Of a stretch of DNA of 10,945 nt, positions 1-5,300 are shown one piece after another. The translations under genes and the position numbers were made by a program. Source of the stretch: Candidatus Aciduliprofundum sp. JdFR-45 (GTDB lineage: Archaea; Thermoplasmatota; Thermoplasmata; Thermoplasmatales; JdFR-45); contig MTNG01000046.1 of the NCBI GenBank assembly GCA_002011395.1, positions 136-11,080 on the forward strand. Reading direction: 5' to 3'. Each line of letters opens with the position of its first letter. Position 1 is the stretch's first letter. The notes beneath the pieces were generated by a model. The model saw only the letters and a program-made list of their open reading frames with translations. It did no database searches and was not told where the DNA came from.

Positions 1-107
1 CCGATCTCCGTGAAGGAGAGCCCCGCGTCCAGGAAGAAGAGAATGATGAATGGGTCAAATAGCCGGAGGTTCTTCAGGAAGCCGTACGCCGCGAACCTGT
101 AAAACAT
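1..107 (-). CDS. Major facilitator superfamily transporter, N-terminal fragment (runs off the left edge)
   Basis: Reading the minus strand from an ATG at 107-105 gives 35 open codons to the edge of the window, beginning MFYRFAAYGFLKNLRLFD and continuing through a hydrophobic stretch (PFIILFFLDAGLSF) to TEI. From memory, this N-terminus is typical of prokaryotic MFS permeases: a short basic start, the 'LKNLRLFDPF' segment, a first membrane helix, then 'GLSFTEIG' leading to the loop before helix 2. The substrate cannot be told from this fragment. The rest of the gene lies to the left. Only a weak purine-rich stretch (GGGACAGG) directly precedes the ATG, so the start rests on the family match and on a TATA-like box about 45 bases upstream. 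The gene has the same orientation as the RNase J-like gene, with 85 bases between them. A different hydrophobic membrane protein is possible, but MFS fits best. Confidence 0.72.
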   Translation of the reverse strand, partial: MFYRFAAYGFLKNLRLFDPFIILFFLDAGLSFTEI

Positions 108-146
108 CCTGTCCCGGGGAAACACGGGGAGGGTATCTGAGAGGGT

Positions 147-157
147 GGTTAAAAAGG
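147..157 (-). promoter_or_regulatory. Possible TATA box for the MFS gene (or T-rich terminator of the upstream gene)
   Basis: On the minus strand this stretch reads CCTTTTTAACC. A TATA box here would put a transcription start about 25 bases on, near 125-130, giving a leader of about 20 bases before the ATG at 107. The BRE side is C-rich and unconvincing. The same T5 run lies about 35 bases past the stop of the RNase J-like gene transcribed on this strand, so it could also serve as an archaeal U-rich termination signal. The sequence alone does not decide between the two. Confidence 0.32.
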
Positions 158-192
158 TTGGTGGGGCGAAGGGGTTTGGGTAACATCAAAGT

Positions 193-1782
193 TTAAGCCC
201 CTATCTCCCAAGATTTGCCCTCTTTCATCTCCACAACCTTATCCCCAAACATCTCGGCGAACCATCCAGGGTTCTCAGTGTGCACCGGTATTATGTGTTC
301 TGGGTCTATTTCCTCTATGACCTTTATAAGGTCCTCCTTTGAGGCATGCCCTGAGGCATGAAGGCCTTTGCTGTACTTCACAGTACCGTTTTCATCTATG
401 CTGAACCCATGGACCTCGAAATTGAACCTCCTGCACCAGTTCCACAACACCTGAAAGTTAAGCTCCTCTTCCTCGTTGTACGCCTCGCTAAAGGAGTATA
501 TATATGTTCCGTTTTCTGGCATGATGTCCAGCAGATACGCCATTTCATATAGTGTCAGACACATTATATACTTTTCAGGTTCATCTTTTATATGACAGCG
601 GGATATCTCATTATCTCTATTTCCGTTCTGGAAAACTGTTATCTGTTCCCACATATACTCCTTACCTTTGAATGGTCTGTATATGCGGACATCCTTCAAC
701 CTGTCATCGTCGTCCACGTATCTGAGCGCTTCCAAGAAATATGCCATCTTTGGGGTCACAACGAGTTCTCTGTCAGTCATCTTCGCTACTTTCTTGAATA
801 TATCAAACCTCTCAAAATTGCGAGGAGGCAGATACACCACCACCAGCCCTTTTGCATCCTCCACTATCCCACACGCATTTTTATAGACGTCTGTCTCGGT
901 GATGTTGTCTGTTGCTTCATCACCCTTTTTGCTCACCCTCGTGCCCTCAATAATCAGAACATCAACACCGTTTGCATCACGGATGAAGTTTTTCATCTCC
1001 TTGCAATTGGGCCGTCGGAAGTCACCTGTGTACGCAATGGTAACATCACCCTCGACAATGTAGGCGGTTGCGCCGCATATTGAATGATCCACAGCATACT
1101 GCGTAATCTCAAATCCCAAGCACACCTCATCTAGGATTTTCACTTTACTATCATCCATCTTAATGGGCTTTCCATTATCTGACTCTTCCTGATCTCGGTG
1201 TTTTAGAAATTCGATGAGTTTGTAGTTCTTTCTAAACAATATGATATCTCTAGAGGAATAAGGTTCATCTTCATCAGAGAGAAGAATACAACCCTCACGA
1301 TCTCTTTTGCTTTCGTATTTACAGTTGTATGTTTTCGATTTATTGTCATATCTAACCGCGTAGTACGGCAGGTCCACATTAAATCCGCTTCCCTGAGCGG
1401 TGTCCATCATAGCTTTGAGTATGGCTATAGTGTATGAGGAGCACACAATAGGTATATTCTTTTTGAGGAGGAACGCATTTCCAGCGTGATCTAGGTGAGC
1501 GTGGCTTATCAAAACTGCATCCACAGGGATCTTTGGATAGGTGGAGACATTTAGGTCTCCGGGAATCAGATCCTCCCGGTATATGTTGAGCTTTGGAATA
1601 AGCCCCAGATGCCACAAATCATATATGCCCCTGACAGCTCTCTCTTTCATAAAATCCTTGTAGTACTCCTTGTACCTAGCGAAGTTCTTCCCGAAGTCCA
1701 GAAAAAGACCGTGTCCGTTTTCTTCTATGTGTATTTTGTTTCCTCCGATGGTGTTCAACCCATCATACACCGTGATCTTCAT
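193..1782 (-). CDS. RNase J-like metallo-beta-lactamase / beta-CASP hydrolase
   Basis: This 529-residue protein has the complete zinc-hydrolase signature of the beta-CASP nucleases. The HxHxDH motif is H94-H96-D98-H99 in SHAHLDHAG. The third-site histidine is H233 (VDHSICGA) and the bridging aspartate is D254 (YTGDFR). The C-terminal motifs are HASGHA (H475, H479) and IPVHTENP (H501). The H479-to-H501 spacing of 22 equals that of RNase J1 (H368/H390, from memory). The protein is therefore probably a cytoplasmic 5'-3' RNA or DNA exo/endonuclease, although the substrate is unknown. H99 to H233 spans about 134 residues against roughly 63 in RNase J1, an insertion of some 70 residues rich in K, D, E and S (about 140-220). 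I chose ATG 1782 because AGGTGG lies 8 bases upstream. A GTG at 1794 would extend the frame by four codons but sits inside that ribosome-binding site, right after an in-frame TAG. Base composition is far more AT-rich than in the neighbours, suggesting transfer. It is transcribed divergently from the 1941 gene. Confidence 0.85.
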   Translation of the reverse strand: MKITVYDGLNTIGGNKIHIEENGHGLFLDFGKNFARYKEYYKDFMKERAVRGIYDLWHLGLIPKLNIYREDLIPGDLNVSTYPKIPVDAVLISHAHLDHAGNAFLLKKNIPIVCSSYTIAILKAMMDTAQGSGFNVDLPYYAVRYDNKSKTYNCKYESKRDREGCILLSDEDEPYSSRDIILFRKNYKLIEFLKHRDQEESDNGKPIKMDDSKVKILDEVCLGFEITQYAVDHSICGATAYIVEGDVTIAYTGDFRRPNCKEMKNFIRDANGVDVLIIEGTRVSKKGDEATDNITETDVYKNACGIVEDAKGLVVVYLPPRNFERFDIFKKVAKMTDRELVVTPKMAYFLEALRYVDDDDRLKDVRIYRPFKGKEYMWEQITVFQNGNRDNEISRCHIKDEPEKYIMCLTLYEMAYLLDIMPENGTYIYSFSEAYNEEEELNFQVLWNWCRRFNFEVHGFSIDENGTVKYSKGLHASGHASKEDLIKVIEEIDPEHIIPVHTENPGWFAEMFGDKVVEMKEGKSWEIGA

Positions 1783-1790
1783 GGTGCCAC

Positions 1791-1796
1791 CCACCT
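1791..1796 (-). promoter_or_regulatory. Ribosome-binding site deciding the start of the RNase J-like gene
   Basis: The minus strand reads AGGTGG, followed by 8 bases and then the ATG at 1782-1780. This matches the core of an archaeal Shine-Dalgarno sequence. It overlaps the alternative GTG start at 1794, which would then have no ribosome-binding site of its own, so the ATG is preferred. Confidence 0.6.
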
Positions 1797-1819
1797 ATAT
1801 GAATGGTTTGGACACGGCT

Positions 1820-1834
1820 CTATTTAAGATTTCC
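1820..1834 (-). promoter_or_regulatory. Archaeal promoter (BRE + TATA) for the RNase J-like gene
   Basis: The minus strand reads GGAAATCTTAAATAG: a purine/A-rich BRE (GAAAT) directly followed by a TATA-like box (CTTAAATAG). A start about 25 bases further on falls near 1798, giving a leader of roughly 15 bases that just includes the AGGTGG ribosome-binding site. The spacing is coherent with a short-leader archaeal transcript. Confidence 0.55.
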
Positions 1835-1860
1835 TCCGAAGTTCGCGCCTCTGCAGGAAA
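1830..1860. repeat. Inverted repeats upstream of the RNase J-like promoter
   Basis: TTTCCT (1830-1835) and AGGAAA (1855-1860) are perfect inverted copies 19 bases apart. Inside them sits CGAA-G-TTCG (1837-1845). The outer arm overlaps the BRE of the minus-strand promoter, so a protein bound here could control the RNase J-like gene. No known operator is recognised, and such short repeats can occur by chance. Confidence 0.3.
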
Positions 1861-1870
1861 TTAACAATCG

Positions 1871-1915
1871 GTTATGGCATAACGCGTTATTGCGTATCCG
1901 TCCCAAAACGGTTTT
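1871..1915. repeat. Cluster of short palindromes in the divergent intergenic region
   Basis: Three symmetric elements lie close together. GTTATG-G-CATAAC (1871-1883) is a perfect inverted repeat. ATAACGCGTTAT (1879-1890) is a perfect 12-bp palindrome sharing its left arm with the first element. AAAAC-G-GTTTT (1905-1915) follows. The pentamer GTTAT/ATAAC thus occurs three times in 20 bases. The cluster lies between divergent genes, 26-70 bases before the 1941 start, which is operator-like. TTTTAC at 1912-1917 is about the right distance for a TATA box of a leaderless or near-leaderless transcript from 1941, but it is a weak match. Confidence 0.4.
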
Positions 1916-1940
1916 ACCGCCCCACCCCCATGGGAGCGCC

Positions 1941-2330
1941 ATGGACGACCTGCACGGGGAGCTCAGGAGACGGGGCTGGAAACTCGTCTACGTCCCCCAC
2001 GAGGTGATAAGGGATTACAACGCGTGCTACAACGTGCTCTACGAGGGGCGGAGAATATGCCCGCCGGCGGGGGAGCGGCTGGGCATTCCGCTCAACGAGA
2101 TATGGATCTCGGAGAGGTGGAGGAAATACGAGAAGTACATCCTGTACCACGAACTCAGGGAGATAGAGTACAGGGCGATGGGCTATGACGTGGAGGAGGC
2201 GCACTGGCTGGCGGAGAGGGACTGCGTCGCCCTGTGGAGGGCCGACCCCATCTGGAGGGAGATGGTGGTGGAGATCCACATCAGCGACGTGGAGAACATG
2301 TGCGGGTGCATCGGGGATAAAAAGATTTAA
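1941..2330 (+). CDS. Conserved-looking small archaeal protein with HELRE...AH motif; function unknown
   Basis: This soluble protein of 129 residues has no signal peptide and no membrane segment. Its core is YHELREIEYR (H70, E71, E74) followed by GYDVEEAHWLAERD (H88). I half-recognise this HE-x-x-E ... AH pattern from unassigned archaeal proteins. It recalls zincin metallopeptidases, in which the HE pair and a later His/Glu bind zinc, but the canonical HExxH is absent, so peptidase activity is only a guess. Cysteines occur at C29, C40, C95, C121 and C123, the last two as a terminal CGC. I chose ATG 1941 because GGGAG lies 4 bases upstream. The frame stays open back to 1803, but that extension would run through the divergent promoter and palindromes and reads as low-quality protein. 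The gene is followed after 52 bases by the helicase on the same strand, and is divergent from the RNase J-like gene. Confidence 0.7.
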   Translation: MDDLHGELRRRGWKLVYVPHEVIRDYNACYNVLYEGRRICPPAGERLGIPLNEIWISERWRKYEKYILYHELREIEYRAMGYDVEEAHWLAERDCVALWRADPIWREMVVEIHISDVENMCGCIGDKKI

Positions 2331-2333
2331 TAA
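2319..2333 (+). promoter_or_regulatory. Candidate TATA/BRE promoter for the helicase gene
   Basis: The stretch AAAAAGATTTAATAA spans the stop codon of the preceding gene. It reads as an A-rich BRE followed by TTTAATAA (2326-2333). A start about 25 bases downstream, near 2355, would leave a leader of roughly 27 bases before the ATG at 2383. The helicase may therefore have its own promoter besides any read-through from 1941. It stands out as AT-rich in a GC-rich setting. Confidence 0.42.
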
Positions 2334-2353
2334 CGTTCACCTCTCTACGTATC

Positions 2354-2376
2354 CGCCTCCCGTCGGCAGGCGAGGG
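2354..2376 (+). promoter_or_regulatory. Leader hairpin abutting the helicase ribosome-binding site
   Basis: CGCCT (2354-2358) can pair with AGGCG (2368-2372) around a 9-base loop. The 3' arm runs into GAGGG (2372-2376), the ribosome-binding site 6 bases before ATG 2383. An alternative pairing of CCTC with GAGG would cover the site itself. This could modulate helicase translation, but the stem is only 5 bp. The GAGGG spacing supports ATG 2383 rather than the upstream in-frame ATG at 2185, which lies inside the preceding gene. Confidence 0.33.
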
Positions 2377-2382
2377 TTGATA

Positions 2383-5300
2383 ATGATAAGGAGAGTGGAG
2401 AAGCCGTACGAGACGGAGGAGATCAGGTCGCTCCTTGACCCGCTGGTGGAGGAGTGGTTCTTCTCCCGTTTCACGGACTTCACGGAGGCGCAGAAGTACG
2501 CGATACCCCTCATCCACCGCGGTGAGCATGTGCTCGTGTCCTCGCCCACGGGCAGCGGGAAGACGCTGGCGGGATTTCTCTCCATCATAAACGAACTGTT
2601 CATCCTGGCGAAGGAGGGGCGGCTGGAGGACAGGATATACTGCGTCTACATATCCCCCCTGAAGGCCCTCGCCAACGACATACACCGCAACCTGGAGGTG
2701 CCTCTCCAGGAGATAACCGCCCTCGCGGAGAGGAAGGGTGTCAAGGTCCCGAGGATCAGGGTCGGCGTCAGGTCGGGGGACACCTCGCAGGCGGAGAGGC
2801 AGAGGCATCTCAAAAGACCGCCGCACATATTCATCACCACCCCGGAGTCGCTGAGCCTCGCCCTGACCGCGCCCCGCTTCCGCATGGCCTTCCAGAAGGT
2901 GAAGTGGGTCATAGTTGACGAGGTCCACGAGGTTGCGGGGAACAAGAGGGGTGTGATGCTCTCGCTGAACCTGGAGCGGCTGCAGGCGCTCAGCCCGGGC
3001 ATCGTGAGGATAGGGTTGTCCGCCACGCAGGCCCCCATAGAGGAGATAGGGCAGTACCTCGTGGGGGTGGGCCGCGACGTCAACGTGGTGGAGGTGGACG
3101 TGAAGAAGAGGATGGACCTGAAGGTCATCACGCCGGTGGAGAACCTCCACACCGCCTCCTACGACTACGCGACGGAGCGCATGTACGACCTCCTGGTGGA
3201 GATGATAAACGAGCACAGGACCACGCTGGTGTTCACGAACACGCGGAGCGGCGCGGAGCGCGTCGCCTACCGCCTCAGGGAAAGGGGGATAGAGAAGCTG
3301 GAGGCGCACCACGGCTCGCTCAGCAAGGAGATACGGCTGGACGTGGAGGAGCGTCTCAAGAGAGGCGATCTGAAAGTCGTGGTGACCTCCACCTCGCTGG
3401 AGCTGGGAATAGACATAGGGTACATAGACCTCGTGGTGCAGATAGGGTCGCCCAAGAGCGTGGCGAAGGGGATACAGAGGGTAGGGCGCAGCGGCCATAA
3501 GTACATGGACATCTCAAAGGGCCGCTTCATGGTGCTAGAGATGGACGACCTTGTGGAGTGCGCCGTCCTCGTGAAGTGCGCTCGCGAGGGGAAGATAGAC
3601 AGGATATCCATACCGCAGAACTGCCTGGACGTGCTGGCGCAGGTGCTTGTCGGCATGTCCCTCGAGAGGCGGTGGGGTATCAGGGAGGCGTACGAACTGG
3701 TCCGCAGGTCATACTGCTACAGAAATCTGAGCTACGAGACCTTCATGGGGGTGCTCCGCTACCTCGCCGGGTCCATGGAGGAGGAGTCCTCCTACGCGAA
3801 GATATGGATGGACGAGAGGGACGGGGTCTTTGGTAGAAAAAGAGGAACGAGGATGATATACTTCACCAACGTGGGCACGATTCCGGACGAGGCGGACTAC
3901 ACCGTTTACACCTCCACGGGAAGGAGGATAGGGGAGCTGAGCGAGAAGTTCGTGGAGAACCTGAAGCCGGGCGATATATTCGTTCTGGGCTCGCGCACCT
4001 ACGAGTTCATATCGCGCAGGGGTGCGCGCATGTACGTCCGGGACGCGGGGGGGAGAAAGCCCACCGTGCCCTCGTGGGCCGGCGAGATGCTCCCGCGTAG
4101 TTTCGACCTCAGCATGGAGGTGGCGAGGTTCAGGGGGGCCGTGGAGGATCGTCTCAAAAGGGGCGAGGACGTGGTGGGATGGCTGATGGAGGAGTACAAT
4201 CTGGATGAAGGCGCGGCTAGGAGCATTTCCTCGTACGTGGAGGAGCAGATGGCCGATGTCGTGCCGACAGACCGCCGGCTGTTCGTGGAGGGCTACGTGG
4301 ACGAGGAGGGGCGCAGGAACATCATCTTCCACTACCCCTTCGGGAGGAGGGTAAACGACGCGCTCTCGCGCGCGTATGCATATGCGGCTTCCCATCTCTG
4401 GAACGCGTCGTGCAGGCTCTCCGTCACGGACGACGGCTTCATGCTCACGCTATCCAAGGAGGTGCCGATAGGGGAGCTGGTGAGGGCGGTCACGCCGGAC
4501 AATTTAGAGGACTATCTGAGAAACGCCATAAGGAACACGGAGCTGTTCAAGCAGAGGTTCAGGCACTGCGCCGTGCGCGGCCTCATGGTGCTGAGGAGGT
4601 ACAAGGGCTCGAGCATCACCGTGGCGAGGCAGCAGCTGAGGAGCGAGCGCATACTGGACGCCCTCGCGGACATGGACTTCCCCCTCATAGAGGAGACGTA
4701 CAACGAGATATTCAACATCGCCATGGACATAGGGCACGCGGAGGAGGTGCTGAGGTGGATAGAGGAGGGGCGCGTGGAGGTGGTCACGAAGGACTACAGC
4801 CCCGAGGTGAGCGTCTTCGCCCATTCCATAATACTCGCGGGGGTCTCGGACATAGTGCTCATGGAGGACAGGACCGCCCTCCTGAGGGAACTGCAGATGA
4901 GGATACTCCGCCGCGTGCTGGGCGAGGAGGCGCTCAGGGGAGAATTTGAGAAGGAGGCTGTGGAGGGGTACTTCCGCGCGAAGGTGGGCGAGATAGAGGA
5001 CCCGGGGGACGTGGTGGAATTCGTCCGGCGCGCCGGCATGGCGGACCTGCTGAGAGAGGGGGTCAGAACGCCCTATGCCTTCGGAGGCGAGAAGGTGAGG
5101 GATGCCGTAATTGGCGCGATAAACTCCGGGGCGCTGTGCGGCGTGTGGACGCCCGCCGGCATCAGGTGGGTCTGCAGGGAGGACCTGCCGCTCGCCGCTG
5201 CGCTCTACGCGGCGGAGCCGAAGAGGGAGTACCCGGAGTGGGAGGGCTGTCTCACCTCCAAAGAGATCGCCCGTCTCCTCAAGGTGAAGGTGAGGGACGC

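Noticed and set aside
592..1083. 163-codon plus-strand open frame
   Set aside because: It is antisense to the metal-site region of the RNase J-like gene and shows no motif or ribosome-binding site.
1803..1940. N-terminal extension of the small HE...AH protein to ATG 1803
   Set aside because: It runs through the divergent promoter and palindromes, lacks a ribosome-binding site, and the translated extension does not resemble the rest of the protein.
2185..2382. Upstream in-frame ATG extending the helicase by 66 residues
   Set aside because: The extension overlaps the 1941 gene in another frame, reads as Arg/Trp/Gly/Ser-rich nonsense, and has no ribosome-binding site, whereas ATG 2383 has GAGGG 6 bases upstream.
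2281..3498. 405-codon open frame on the minus strand
   Set aside because: It covers the helicase motifs I-VI on the other strand; its translation is His/Leu/Arg/Val-rich low-complexity sequence typical of a shadow frame.
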